A stretch of DNA of 64,000 nucleotides from Vibrio rotiferianus CAIM 577 = LMG 21460. Lineage in GTDB: Bacteria > Pseudomonadota > Gammaproteobacteria > Enterobacterales > Vibrionaceae. Below the pieces are notes generated by a model, which had not been told where the DNA came from, made no database searches, and saw only the letters and a list, made by a program, of their open reading frames with translations. This document shows, in pieces, positions 19,143 through 28,273 of this stretch. The position numbers and the translations under genes were made by a program. The stretch lies in the NCBI RefSeq assembly GCF_002741985.1, contig NZ_APHW01000007.1, positions 38,029-102,028 of the forward strand, read 5' to 3'. Numbering within the stretch: the first letter of the stretch is position 1; each line of letters begins with the position of its first letter.

Positions 19143-19925
19143 TTACTCGGCTTTATTTGGCCCTGTAAAGCGAATGTCTTGCAGGTTAAAGCCGAGCTCG
19201 ATATCGCATTTCAGCGCTGCTACTCTCTTGCATAGACGTGCTGACTCAATGTGTTCGTCCAGCTTTTTACGGTACTTCGGCACCAGCTCTTCACTTGCGT
19301 AGGCAGCTTCAATGTCCTCAAACTGAGTGAGGATTTCCTTTGCAGCCTTTGGTCCCACACCAGGCACGCCCGGCACTTGGCTTGAGCTTATACCCGTTAA
19401 GCCCCAGTAGTCGGCAAGTTGAGTTGGTTTTACACCAAATTCTTTTTCGATAAACGGTTCATCCAGCCAGCGGTGTTGGAAGTAATCTCGAATTTGTAGA
19501 GTCGGGGACAGCAGCTGGCAGTAACCTTTATCTGTAGAAACAATCGTGACCTTCTCTCCGTGACTGGCGACTTTGGTGGCCAAAGTTGCAACCAAGTCAT
19601 CCGCCTCATCACCTTCAGATAGTAACGAATCAATACCTTGTTCCCACCACGCTTGTTGAATCGCATCTAAGCCTTTCATCAAAGGCTCTGGCATGGGCTT
19701 TCGGTTTTGTTTGTAGTCCGGTAGGATTTCTGCGCGCCAACCGCGATCTTGCTCGTGGTGATCGAATACCGCAATGATATGGGTTGGTTGTGCTTCAGAC
19801 AGGATGCGAGTCAGCGTTCTGCCTGTGGTGGTGATGGTTCTTGCTATGTCAGTTGGATCGGGTTGTGCAGAGTGCACACGGCGGATCAGGTTTAGGGCAT
19901 CAATGATAACAAGATGAATAGACAT
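19143..19925 (-). CDS. xni: Flap endonuclease Xni (ExoIX)
   Basis: Xni is a structure-specific flap endonuclease related to the 5' nuclease domain of DNA polymerase I. The 260-residue protein starts MSIHLVIIDALNLIRRVH, with acidic metal ligands in STDKGYCQLL near 130. The helix-hairpin-helix QVPGVPGVGPKAAKEIL is near 195. As in the E. coli protein, the metal-site set is shorter than in Pol I. It is downstream of ppnN, with a terminator hairpin in the 58-base gap. Confidence 0.93.
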   Translation of the reverse strand: MSIHLVIIDALNLIRRVHSAQPDPTDIARTITTTGRTLTRILSEAQPTHIIAVFDHHEQDRGWRAEILPDYKQNRKPMPEPLMKGLDAIQQAWWEQGIDSLLSEGDEADDLVATLATKVASHGEKVTIVSTDKGYCQLLSPTLQIRDYFQHRWLDEPFIEKEFGVKPTQLADYWGLTGISSSQVPGVPGVGPKAAKEILTQFEDIEAAYASEELVPKYRKKLDEHIESARLCKRVAALKCDIELGFNLQDIRFTGPNKAE

Positions 19926-19937
19926 AATGACTTAGCA

Positions 19938-19962
19938 ATAAAAAAGGGGCGTAATGCCCCTA
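19938..19962 (-). terminator. Terminator between ppnN and xni
   Basis: On the minus strand AGGGGCATTACGCCCCT folds into a stem with a five-base loop and is followed by six T. It should limit ppnN transcription into xni. Confidence 0.75.
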
Positions 19963-19983
19963 GTGTAACCAAAGCTGAGTTAT

Positions 19984-21360
19984 CTATCGACCACCATTTT
20001 CCTGATGGGCAATACGGTAACATGGCTCGTAAGCTGTACCACCTGGTAGTTTCATGCGATGTTGTTCTACGAAGTCCTTTAATAGCTTGTCGAGTTTCTT
20101 CATTAAGACCGGATCGCCATTGATGGTAAACGGACCTTTCCGTTCGATTTCTCTAATCCCTTCAGCCTTGACGTTACCTGCTACGATACCTGAGAAGGCT
20201 TGACGCAAACTTGCTGCCAGAACTTGTGGCTGCTGATTGATGTTCAAGTTTAAGCTTGCCATTGCATCGTGAGTAGGCTCAAACGGTAGTTGGAACTCAG
20301 GCTCGATCTTCAGTGACCAGTTAAAGCTGTATGCGTCGCCTTTCTCTTTACGATGTTGACGCACTTCGTCCATTGAGCGTTTCATGATGCGGGCAACTTC
20401 TGCAGGATCATCAATCACGATTTGGTAGTGTTTCTGACCTTCTTCACCCAGCGTGTCTGCAATGAAAGCATCGATAGAGCGGAAGTAGGCTTCGCTCTCT
20501 TTCGGGCCCGTCAGCACGATTGGCATTGGGTGGTCGGCATTTTCTGGGTGCATCATGATACCCAAGATGTACAGCAGCTCTTCGGCTGTACCTGGACCAC
20601 CAGGGAAGATAACAATGCCATGCGCCATACGAACGAAGGCTTCGAGACGTTTCTCGATATCTGGCATGATCACCAGTTCATTCACGATTGGGTTTGGTGG
20701 CTCAGCTGCGATGATTGATGGCTCTGTCAAACCAAGATAGCGTTGGTCTGTGTAACGTTGCTTGGCATGACCAATAGCGGCGCCTTTCATTGGACCTTCC
20801 ATCGCGCCAGGACCGCAGCCCGTACAGATATTCAGTTCACGTAGACCCAGTTCGTTACCCACTTCTCGAGTGTATTGGTACTCGGTTGGGTTGATTGAGT
20901 GGCCACCCCAACACACAACAAGGTTTGGCTCGATACCAGGAGTTAGAGCGCCAGCATTACGCAAGATGCCAAATACGAGGTTGGTAATGTGAGTGGCATT
21001 AGTCAGGTTGAGGCGCTGGTTGTCCGCCAAGTGCATGTTCACGTATACGATGTCGCGCAACACAGAAAACAAGTGCTCTTGAATACCTTTGATGATCTCA
21101 CCGTCAACGAACGCGTGCTCAGGTGGGTTAGCAAGCTCAAGCTTGATGCCTCGTTCACGACGCACTACATTCACATCAAACGATAGGTATTTATCTAACA
21201 GCTCTTTTGAGTTGTCGGTGTGGCTTCCCGAGTTGAGGACCGCAAGCGTACAGTTACGGTAGAGCTGATAAAGATCACTTGATGCTGTTTTCTTAAGACG
21301 CTCAACTTCGAGTTGTGATAGCAAATCCATGCTACCTGCGGGGCTTATATGGGTAATCAT
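19984..21360 (-). CDS. ppnN: Pyrimidine/purine 5'-monophosphate nucleosidase PpnN
   Basis: PpnN (YgdH) cleaves nucleoside monophosphates into base and ribose phosphate and is stimulated by (p)ppGpp in E. coli. The 458-residue protein has the LOG-family signature [16 protein letters not shown] near residue 255 and the [14 protein letters not shown] segment near 185, flanked by the N- and C-terminal regulatory domains of the long form. The start [11 protein letters not shown] is conserved. It sits upstream of xni, as in E. coli. Confidence 0.95.
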   Translation of the reverse strand: MITHISPAGSMDLLSQLEVERLKKTASSDLYQLYRNCTLAVLNSGSHTDNSKELLDKYLSFDVNVVRRERGIKLELANPPEHAFVDGEIIKGIQEHLFSVLRDIVYVNMHLADNQRLNLTNATHITNLVFGILRNAGALTPGIEPNLVVCWGGHSINPTEYQYTREVGNELGLRELNICTGCGPGAMEGPMKGAAIGHAKQRYTDQRYLGLTEPSIIAAEPPNPIVNELVIMPDIEKRLEAFVRMAHGIVIFPGGPGTAEELLYILGIMMHPENADHPMPIVLTGPKESEAYFRSIDAFIADTLGEEGQKHYQIVIDDPAEVARIMKRSMDEVRQHRKEKGDAYSFNWSLKIEPEFQLPFEPTHDAMASLNLNINQQPQVLAASLRQAFSGIVAGNVKAEGIREIERKGPFTINGDPVLMKKLDKLLKDFVEQHRMKLPGGTAYEPCYRIAHQENGGR

Positions 21361-21523
21361 AAGGCCTCCTTGCTATTGCTTTCTTTGAGGGAAAAAACCA
21401 ACTCACATACTTAGCTTATACGTGTCGTTCTACTCAGTGGTTGGCTGACTTTGTTGTTTAAACAGCTTAGCAGACTGGTAATGAAGAAACGTGATAACTC
21501 GTTGAATTTTGTAGGCTATATAG

Positions 21524-21553
21524 TAAAACAGACTGCAATTGCAGTCTGTTTGG
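21524..21553 (-). terminator. Terminator of the GGDEF gene
   Basis: AAACAGACTGC and GCAGTCTGTTT form an 11-base palindromic stem centred on AATT, just after the minus-strand gene. The minus-strand tail is TTTTACTATATAG, only partly T-rich. Confidence 0.6.
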
Positions 21554-21572
21554 TGCTTTTTTGAACAATCGG

Positions 21573-23138
21573 CTAGTTCCAACTTACTTGGTTGGTACCT
21601 CTTTGTTTCGTCTCTTTTAGCATACTACCTAATCGATCTAAGACGTACTCAGGGCTATCTGACTCTTTAAAGCTGGTTGAGACGGCGGTCAGCGTAATCA
21701 TGATGTTCTGTTCTCGGAACTTAAATGGCAGTTGGCTCACATCTCGTTGGATCTGCTTGAGTAAATCAAGCGTGTATTCTTCGCTTTGGTCAGGGATCAA
21801 CAAGATAAACTCTTCTCCACCAAAGCGTCCGACAGTATCGGTATCGGAGATGCGTTTTCTCATCGTGCGAGCAAGGATCTTCAATGCCTTGTCACCTGCT
21901 GTGTAACCATAGCTATCATTAACCGCTTTGAAGTTATCGACATCAAACAGCACGACGCGCAAATTTTGTTGAGAGCGAATCCAGCGACGGTATTCTAATT
22001 CCAAGCGATCATTGAATGCCGCTCGGTTGTACACCTTAGTCAGTGGATCTAGCAGCATCCGCTGAGCTTGATCTTCCAATCGACGACGATAATCTTGGGT
22101 AGTCTCGAATACGGCTTCAAGCTGATTTTTACTGTAGCCTAGGCGCTCTTGAAGAGCCTGCTCACGCTCCTCTGTCATTTTTAACCTTTCAGTTAATGAA
22201 GCGATTTGAGCTAGCAATGGTGACATATCAGCTTTGAGAGCTTCCAGTTCCGCTGCTTGATCGAGCGTCGTTTGGGTGCGATCCACCAACGAAGAGAGCT
22301 CATAGTTTAAGTCTTGTCGGTGCTCAAAATAGGTTTGATGCTGATCGACATTTTGATGTGCAGTCTTTAAGTTGGAAGAGAGAGAAGTATTCAACTGATC
22401 GAGGAATTGCTCAGAAGACTTACGCTCAAACTTGGTTGCTTCAACAACCAGTTTTAGCGTATTCAACGTGAGTTCGATTAGTGACTCTGCGTTAACACCC
22501 AGCAGAAGCTTGGCTCGAATATCGAGTAGTTGCTCTCCAGATTCGCCTTCAAAGTCTAGTTCTGTAATTGTGTATTGCAGATCAGAGGCAAGACACTCTA
22601 GTTGTGACTTGTCAGGTGAGTTTTCAAGTTCACCTAGGTTAAGGCGTGAGTTGGAGGTGATTATTTTAAGCGCACGTTCGTAAATGCTGAGAAGCTTTAC
22701 TGCTTGGTCCACTTTTTTGCCTGCGTGAACCTCTGAAAAGCTCATTAGATTCCGCAGTTCACGTTTCAGTTGCGCAGGCAAACCTGTGATTCGCTGGAGC
22801 GTTTCACCACTGTGTTTTATCTGCTCATCAAGGTAACCGTTTTGTTTTTCCATCGCCATAGACTGTTGTTTGAGTACTCGTTCCAATACTGCAAGGCGGG
22901 GGATCAGTGAGGTTATGTCTTGTTGATGTTCTAATTCTCGCTGAATTTCAAGCAAGTAGTTTGTGACTTGCGTGCTTGAGCCCTGGCATGCAGAGGTCAA
23001 TGATGCCACAACTCGCTTCAGAACTTGCTGCTCTCGCTTAAATTTGAGCGAAGTATCACGATGTGCCAGCCTGAGTTGGTCAAGTTGACAACTCAGCTGA
23101 TGAAGCTGCGACTGAATATCGGATTCCAAGATTCCCAT
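21573..23138 (-). CDS. Diguanylate cyclase, cytosolic, with long coiled-coil N-terminus
   Basis: The C-terminal 160 residues are a GGDEF domain that should make cyclic di-GMP from GTP. DPLTKVYNR is near 364, the metal aspartates are in LFDVDNFK near 400, and an intact GGEEF lies at 440-444. The inhibitory RxxD site is absent (SDTD at that position). The first 350 residues are helical and likely coiled coil, with no membrane segment or known sensor domain. I use ATG 23138 (521 aa); TTG 23174 would add 12 residues. It follows, with a 62-base gap, a TPR membrane protein that carries a dead GGDEF domain. Confidence 0.88.
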   Translation of the reverse strand: MGILESDIQSQLHQLSCQLDQLRLAHRDTSLKFKREQQVLKRVVASLTSACQGSSTQVTNYLLEIQRELEHQQDITSLIPRLAVLERVLKQQSMAMEKQNGYLDEQIKHSGETLQRITGLPAQLKRELRNLMSFSEVHAGKKVDQAVKLLSIYERALKIITSNSRLNLGELENSPDKSQLECLASDLQYTITELDFEGESGEQLLDIRAKLLLGVNAESLIELTLNTLKLVVEATKFERKSSEQFLDQLNTSLSSNLKTAHQNVDQHQTYFEHRQDLNYELSSLVDRTQTTLDQAAELEALKADMSPLLAQIASLTERLKMTEEREQALQERLGYSKNQLEAVFETTQDYRRRLEDQAQRMLLDPLTKVYNRAAFNDRLELEYRRWIRSQQNLRVVLFDVDNFKAVNDSYGYTAGDKALKILARTMRKRISDTDTVGRFGGEEFILLIPDQSEEYTLDLLKQIQRDVSQLPFKFREQNIMITLTAVSTSFKESDSPEYVLDRLGSMLKETKQRGTNQVSWN

Positions 23139-23236
23139 GAAAAAACTGTGGCTAAGTCCATGTACTGCTGACAATTAATTGATAATAACAAAAAACTTTA
23201 TAGCGTCATTAGGTATCGTGCTCAACCGCTGTTTAA

Positions 23237-25519
23237 TTACCCACTTTTTAATATTTTTTTGAGGTTGTCCTCATTCTGGTACGAAGAGTGGATCTTTATT
23301 AGCCCTTGGTTTATGGCGTGTTGGCATGCGGTACGTATGTCACCAGTTGCAAAGCTCGCTGCTGGCGCATTGTCAATGGCTTTCAAAAATACCCAGTGAC
23401 TTGCTTTGTCTTTTAAGCTGACTTCTCGGGCAATGTGTGTAGCCAATAGCAGCAAATCAAGCAATTCCTCATCGTTGATTGCGGTATAAGCTCGAGGTAA
23501 GAATGGGTAGTCACTAATGCCCATTCGGATAATTCGATTTACATTGTGCTGCTCGGCAAACTCATCCACCCAGCTTTGGAATTTCTCAAAAGTGGCTTCT
23601 GCGGAAGCATCACGATCAGCATTTGGCTCGATATATAGCAGGTTTGCATCTGAGAAGTGGTACAAACGAGTCGGTTTGTTAATGCGCTCCGCTAAGAACT
23701 CTCCGAATGCGCGTTCTAGCTCCAAACCTGCTTTGTAGCCGTGCTGAACATACATACTGCGCAGGAATGGTAAATCGATCATCACAAAGCGTAAGCGGTC
23801 GTTGAGAGGTTCGTGGATTAACTCTCCCATTTGCCATTGCTCGAAAGTTTCACTGGATTTCTGCAGTGAGCGCGATAATTTGACGTTGAGCATACGCAAG
23901 TTGCGTAAGCGTGATCGAGAGTGGGTAAATAGGTCGTTACGTAGTTTTTCTATCTCATTCGATTGGCGTTGCATGATTACGCCACGACGCATGATAAACA
24001 AAAACATCACCAAAACAGTGATAAACAACGCGAACGATATTTTCTGAAACTTGCGATGCTCCATTTCTACTTGAGCCAAGCGATCCGCTTGGCCTACATA
24101 GTGGATACTCTGTTCGGCAAATTCTTTTTGCTGGCGGAAGGCATCCTCACTGATCTGGTTAAGTTGCTTTTGCTCTAAGCGAACTAAGCCGGTGTATTTT
24201 TTATACGCTTGCAAAGAAAGCTGATATTCGCCGGCTTGCTCATAACCTAGACCCAATAATCGGTATGATTGCTGTTTGATGAAGCCAGTATCGTCCGGCG
24301 CTTTCTCAATGAGATCGAGCGCTTTCTGGGCATTGTTGATCACACTCTTACTGTCATTTTGATGATACGCTAGACCGGACTTAAGCAATGACGCTTTTGC
24401 TTCCAAATAAGGTATCTTTACGTACTCAAGTAAGTCTAAAGAGCGATCGAGGTACTGTTCTGCCAGTGCGTAGTTGTACAGTTGAAGGTAAGTAGCGGCG
24501 AGGCTGAGGCGGATCTTGATGATACGTTCAATATTTTTTGCTGTGCTGTCATGGTCCAGAACATTGAAGTAATGAACGAGGGCAAGATTGAACTTGCCTT
24601 GATAGAAGTAAACATCCCCCATTTGCTCGAGAACATCCGCTAAAATAGGTGAGTTCGGGTAGCTATCATAAAAGTCAGCAGCTTGCGAGAGGTACTCTAT
24701 GGCTTTGTCATAGACTCGTCTCTCACGGAATAGGCGTGCTAGTAGCCGATTAACTTTTGCAAGGCGAGCACCGTTATCGCTTTCAATCGATTGCCAGTAA
24801 CCAAAAAGCAGCTCTGATAATGCTAAGTTGTATTTCTTGTAGTTGAGGTAAAACTCGCCGACAGCAGTGTGGTAGTCAATTAATGTGATGTCAGAGCGGT
24901 TATCAGCCAGCATGCTTTTGGCCTCCGCATACCAACGATCCGCTTCGACAAAATTGCCGCTGTGAGAGGCGAGCAATGCACGCTGCATTACTAAACGGTA
25001 TCGTACACTGTCTGTCCGTTGCAAAACTGGGTTAGCTTGTTCGATCTGCTGCTCGACTTGATCGAGTTTATCTTCCGCCACCGCATAGTTTTTATCATTC
25101 ATCCAAAGCATTTGGTTGCGCATCAGTTGCACATCTAGATTTAGGTAAGGAAGTTGATATTCGGTGGCAAGTCGTTCAGCTTCGTTTAGATTGTCGATGG
25201 CTCCCTTAATGTTACCCATAGCATATTCAGCTTGCGCGATGATTTTATGAGCTTCAATCGTGCTGCTGGGAGTGCGAATACTACGATCGGTCTCTTCACG
25301 AGACATGGCAGAAGGGCTACCGTTTTCTTTTCGGTCAGTCAACTCACGTTGTAAAAGGTAGTTTTTGGCGGCTTGTTTGGCTTGCGATGGTTCAATCTCA
25401 GCTAATTGCTGAGCTTCATTAAGCAAAGTAGAAGATAAAATGGTCGCGTGAAGTGGCTGCGCTAACCATAAGCAAAGAAAGCCAATCAGCCTAAATAGAC
25501 GCGAACTGTCCCAAAACAT
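23237..25519 (-). CDS. TPR membrane protein with degenerate GGDEF domain
   Basis: A 760-residue envelope sensor-like protein. A signal peptide (WLAQPLHA, cut near residue 25) is followed by about 440 residues of tetratricopeptide repeats, for example DVYFYQGKFNLALVHYFNVL. Next come a short coiled coil, one membrane helix at about 493-511 and a cytoplasmic GGDEF-like fold from about 575. Where active enzymes have GG(D/E)EF it has FSDAN, so it should not make cyclic di-GMP. I start it at ATG 25519; the frame runs up to 25594, but that point lies inside the queF terminator hairpin. It is probably transcribed with the active cyclase downstream. Its function is unknown. Confidence 0.8.
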   Translation of the reverse strand: MFWDSSRLFRLIGFLCLWLAQPLHATILSSTLLNEAQQLAEIEPSQAKQAAKNYLLQRELTDRKENGSPSAMSREETDRSIRTPSSTIEAHKIIAQAEYAMGNIKGAIDNLNEAERLATEYQLPYLNLDVQLMRNQMLWMNDKNYAVAEDKLDQVEQQIEQANPVLQRTDSVRYRLVMQRALLASHSGNFVEADRWYAEAKSMLADNRSDITLIDYHTAVGEFYLNYKKYNLALSELLFGYWQSIESDNGARLAKVNRLLARLFRERRVYDKAIEYLSQAADFYDSYPNSPILADVLEQMGDVYFYQGKFNLALVHYFNVLDHDSTAKNIERIIKIRLSLAATYLQLYNYALAEQYLDRSLDLLEYVKIPYLEAKASLLKSGLAYHQNDSKSVINNAQKALDLIEKAPDDTGFIKQQSYRLLGLGYEQAGEYQLSLQAYKKYTGLVRLEQKQLNQISEDAFRQQKEFAEQSIHYVGQADRLAQVEMEHRKFQKISFALFITVLVMFLFIMRRGVIMQRQSNEIEKLRNDLFTHSRSRLRNLRMLNVKLSRSLQKSSETFEQWQMGELIHEPLNDRLRFVMIDLPFLRSMYVQHGYKAGLELERAFGEFLAERINKPTRLYHFSDANLLYIEPNADRDASAEATFEKFQSWVDEFAEQHNVNRIIRMGISDYPFLPRAYTAINDEELLDLLLLATHIAREVSLKDKASHWVFLKAIDNAPAASFATGDIRTACQHAINQGLIKIHSSYQNEDNLKKILKSG

Positions 25520-25577
25520 CCTTTTCGTTCCCTCGAACTGTGTCGTAATGTACGTGTTTTTGAATAAGCAATAGTAG

Positions 25578-25618
25578 AGAAAAACGCCCAGCAATCCAAC
25601 AGATAGCTGGGCGTTTTT
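25578..25618 (-). terminator. Terminator of queF
   Basis: AAAACGCCCAGC and GCTGGGCGTTTT flank a 14-base loop. It ends the minus-strand queF transcript and lies just upstream of the TPR gene. Confidence 0.85.
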
Positions 25619-25679
25619 GAGTATTTAAGCAATTAGTTTTTGAGTGTGGAACTCAAGCACTTTTAATTATCTACTCAGA

Positions 25680-26525
25680 TTACTGACGCGCCATGCGGTT
25701 ATTGTGTGCTGGCTTGTCTTGATCCGTTGAGCGGTAAGGGTTGATATCCAAACCACCACGGCGAGTGTAACGTGCGAATACCGTTAGTTTCGTTGGTTGG
25801 CAGTACTTCATCAAATCAGTGAAAATACGCTCAACACACTGTTCGTGGAACTCGTTGTGCTCGCGGAATGAAACCAAGTAGCGAAGCAGCTTCTCACGAT
25901 CAAGCTTAGCGCCTTGGTAGCGAATTTCTACGCTGCCCCAGTCAGGTTGGTTGGTGATTAGGCAGTTTGATTTCAGTAGGTGGCTGTGAAGGGTTTCTTC
26001 TACTTGCTCTTTGCCTGCCGCGCCTTCAAGAAGTGCGGCGTCAAAATCGTAGCTGGTGATTTCGATATCTTGACCGTCGATGCACTCGCCTTCCATGGTT
26101 ACGATAGGCTGGTTGGTGTAGTGAGTTACTGGGTTTACTTCCACAAGTACTTGCTCACCAGCGCATGCTGATAAATCTTGCGCTAAACGCTCAGTCACTT
26201 CTTCCCAAGTAGCAAAACGCGTTTGGTTGTAGCTGTTTAAGTACAACTTGAACGACTTTGACTCAATTAAGTTCGCGCTGGTCGCAGGGATGTAGACTTC
26301 GCCAACGGCAACTTGAGGCAAGCCTTTACTGTTTAGCCAAGATAGCTCGTACAGCGTCCAAATGTCGTGCCCCATAAACGGTAGGCTGTCGCCAAGTTCA
26401 AGGTCATCACGGTTTAGGCTGCGAGGTACAGGTTGCAGCAAGCTTGCGTCGTATTGATTTGCGTACTCGGTCTTTTTACCCAGAGTTAGGCCAGCAAGCT
26501 CTTTAGCGTCAGAATATTTGCTCAT
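25680..26525 (-). CDS. queF: NADPH-dependent 7-cyano-7-deazaguanine reductase
   Basis: QueF reduces preQ0 to preQ1 on the way to queuosine in tRNA. The 281-residue length marks the long two-domain form. The catalytic cysteine is in [13 protein letters not shown] near residue 190, and the NADPH-binding motif appears as [11 protein letters not shown] near 90. The other conserved stretch, [15 protein letters not shown], is near 224. It diverges from syd, as in several gammaproteobacteria, with about 107 bases between the starts. Confidence 0.96.
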   Translation of the reverse strand: MSKYSDAKELAGLTLGKKTEYANQYDASLLQPVPRSLNRDDLELGDSLPFMGHDIWTLYELSWLNSKGLPQVAVGEVYIPATSANLIESKSFKLYLNSYNQTRFATWEEVTERLAQDLSACAGEQVLVEVNPVTHYTNQPIVTMEGECIDGQDIEITSYDFDAALLEGAAGKEQVEETLHSHLLKSNCLITNQPDWGSVEIRYQGAKLDREKLLRYLVSFREHNEFHEQCVERIFTDLMKYCQPTKLTVFARYTRRGGLDINPYRSTDQDKPAHNNRMARQ

Positions 26526-26632
26526 ACTTTGTGGTCATTTTCGATTAGAATGGCGAGAATTTTACTGAATCCGCTGATTAATTGCCATCCGGCAGACACC
26601 GCGACCTGATAAAAACTAACCAGGAGACCTTC

Positions 26633-27178
26633 ATGACCCAAACCGTTACTCAGGCTCTACAGGACTTTAGCCTGCGCTATCAACAAGCTTGGCAAGACGA
26701 GCATAACGAACTGCCACGCAGTGAAGAGCTTGCTGATCTTGTTTCTCCATGTGTAGAAGAGAAACGCGACGGGGCCGTATTGTGGAAAGCATTCCCACGT
26801 GAAGAAATGGCGGATTTCACTAACGTTGAGGACGCAATTGAGCTGACGCTGCATGAAGACATCAAAACCTTCTACGGTTCTCAGTACAGCGCTGATATGG
26901 ACGCAACTTGGCAAGGTAACGAACTGACGCTGCTGCAAGTGTGGAGTGACGATGATTTCACCCGTCTGCAAGAGAATATTCTTGGTCACCTAGTCACTCA
27001 GCGTCGTCTAAAGCTAAAACCGACGGTATTTATCGCCGCTACAGACGCAGAGCTGGATGTGATTTCTATCTGTAACCTAACTGGTAATGTGATTCTTGAG
27101 CGCCTAGGCTCAGACAAACGCGATATACTGGCGGAGACGCTAGCAGAGTTCCTAAGCAAACTAGAGGCAGCGGTGTAA
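26633..27178 (+). CDS. syd: SecY-interacting protein Syd
   Basis: Syd is a soluble protein that binds SecY at the inner membrane and is thought to check the translocon. The 181-residue product has the family start [14 protein letters not shown] and the central [15 protein letters not shown] segment. I start it at ATG 26633 behind CAGGAG; the 17 extra codons upstream are not conserved and overlap the promoter region. Two bases separate its stop from the following zinc-ribbon gene, so the two are co-transcribed. Confidence 0.94.
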   Translation: MTQTVTQALQDFSLRYQQAWQDEHNELPRSEELADLVSPCVEEKRDGAVLWKAFPREEMADFTNVEDAIELTLHEDIKTFYGSQYSADMDATWQGNELTLLQVWSDDDFTRLQENILGHLVTQRRLKLKPTVFIAATDAELDVISICNLTGNVILERLGSDKRDILAETLAEFLSKLEAAV

Positions 27179-27180
27179 GC

Positions 27181-27957
27181 ATGTACGTTGTTGAGTTGCA
27201 GTTTGAGTGTTTTGATAACACGACCGTAAGCGCCGTTGATAAAGCGATCAATGGTCTGATGGATGCGTTGCGCTACAACGGCCAGGTACTTGGACGTGAG
27301 TTCCCTATCGTAATGGGTGACGGCGAGTTTTATGTTCGTGTGGTTTGCCCAGAGCAAGACAGTTTACACCCTCGCTACCATTCTGATTTCGTCAAAGTGT
27401 GCATGAATCGTTTGTCGGAAGCGTCGTTGCTTGCGCCGAAAATGCGCATGTTGGGTCGTGATTTGAACTCAGAAGAAGCGGCAGAGGAAGAAACGCCAAG
27501 CTGGCAAGTGCTGTACACCACATACGTACATACTTGTTCTCCGCTGCGCAGTGGCGAGACCTTGTTGCCTATTCCACTTTACCGCAATGGCGCGACATTG
27601 AATGGTGACCATAAAGCGGTAGTGAAATGGCAAACGGAATGGCAAGCGTGCGATGAAATCCAAATGGCGGGTGGTTGCCGTGCTGAACATGCGGCGCTGC
27701 ACGAGATTTGCGACGCGGGCAGTGTCCTGTTCCGTCGTGGTTGGGATTTACGTGGTCGCATTGAATACATCACCAAGATCCCGACTTACTACTACCAATA
27801 CCGAGTTGGTGGTGAGTCGCTTGAAGCGGAAAAAGGACGCAAGTGTCCAAAATGTGGTGGTGAGTGGTTACTCGATGAGCCACTACACGACATCTTCTAC
27901 TTTAAGTGCGACGATTGCCGAATTGTCTCCAATATCTCTTGGGACCACATCAAATAG
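27181..27957 (+). CDS. DUF2310 family zinc-ribbon protein
   Basis: A 258-residue cytoplasmic protein of unknown function. The N-terminal 210 residues match no domain I can name beyond DUF2310. The C-terminus holds a zinc ribbon, CPKCGG near 222 and CDDC near 244, four cysteines in all. It starts two bases after syd and is followed by a terminator, so its expression is tied to Syd and a link to translocation or ribosome quality control is possible, but this is inference. Confidence 0.85.
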   Translation: MYVVELQFECFDNTTVSAVDKAINGLMDALRYNGQVLGREFPIVMGDGEFYVRVVCPEQDSLHPRYHSDFVKVCMNRLSEASLLAPKMRMLGRDLNSEEAAEEETPSWQVLYTTYVHTCSPLRSGETLLPIPLYRNGATLNGDHKAVVKWQTEWQACDEIQMAGGCRAEHAALHEICDAGSVLFRRGWDLRGRIEYITKIPTYYYQYRVGGESLEAEKGRKCPKCGGEWLLDEPLHDIFYFKCDDCRIVSNISWDHIK

Positions 27958-27965
27958 TTTATTTT

Positions 27966-27995
27966 TTAAAGCTGGCGCCTATGCCAGCTTTTTTC
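27966..27995 (+). terminator. Terminator after the syd operon
   Basis: AAAGCTGGC and GCCAGCTTT flank a six-base loop and run into six T. Confidence 0.9.
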
Positions 27996-28219
27996 TATCT
28001 AATGTAATTGTGTCACGGTTACTTAACAGATTTTCTTATTATTCACTCTATCAATACTTTGTTTTTGAAAGTATTTTTTCTGAAGATACCTCTCATCCCC
28101 TAGTTTGTGACCTGTGTTCACGTTCAAAGAAAAATGTAACACATATGCATGCTTTGTAAGCATTGAAACGTTTGCTTCTCAAAAATTTCAAATAATATCC
28201 TTATCCTATTTAAGGTTTT

Positions 28220-28266
28220 GGGAAGAGGGCCCCTTCCGAAAATATATATAAAAATAATCTGGAAGG
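28220..28266 (+). promoter_or_regulatory. Leader with two competing hairpins before the nucleotidase gene
   Basis: The 316-base gap before the nucleotidase gene holds no gene. Near its end, GGAAG (28221-28225) can pair with CTTCC (28233-28237). The same CCTTCC can instead pair with GGAAGG (28261-28266), which is the ribosome site of the next gene. The two folds exclude each other, as in a translation switch. No known riboswitch core is recognised. Confidence 0.35.
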
Positions 28267-28273
28267 AATTGAG

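Noticed and set aside
25520..25594. Longer N-terminus for the TPR/GGDEF-like protein
   Set aside because: The extension starts inside the queF terminator hairpin, and the signal peptide begins at the later ATG 25519.
28109..28126. CRP-like site (TGTGA...TCACG) before the nucleotidase gene
   Set aside because: The half-sites are seven bases apart rather than six and the second ends in G, so a functional site is not supported.
27653..28159. A 168-codon frame running out of the DUF2310 gene into the gap
   Set aside because: It overlaps the real gene out of frame, crosses its terminator and has no recognisable protein features.
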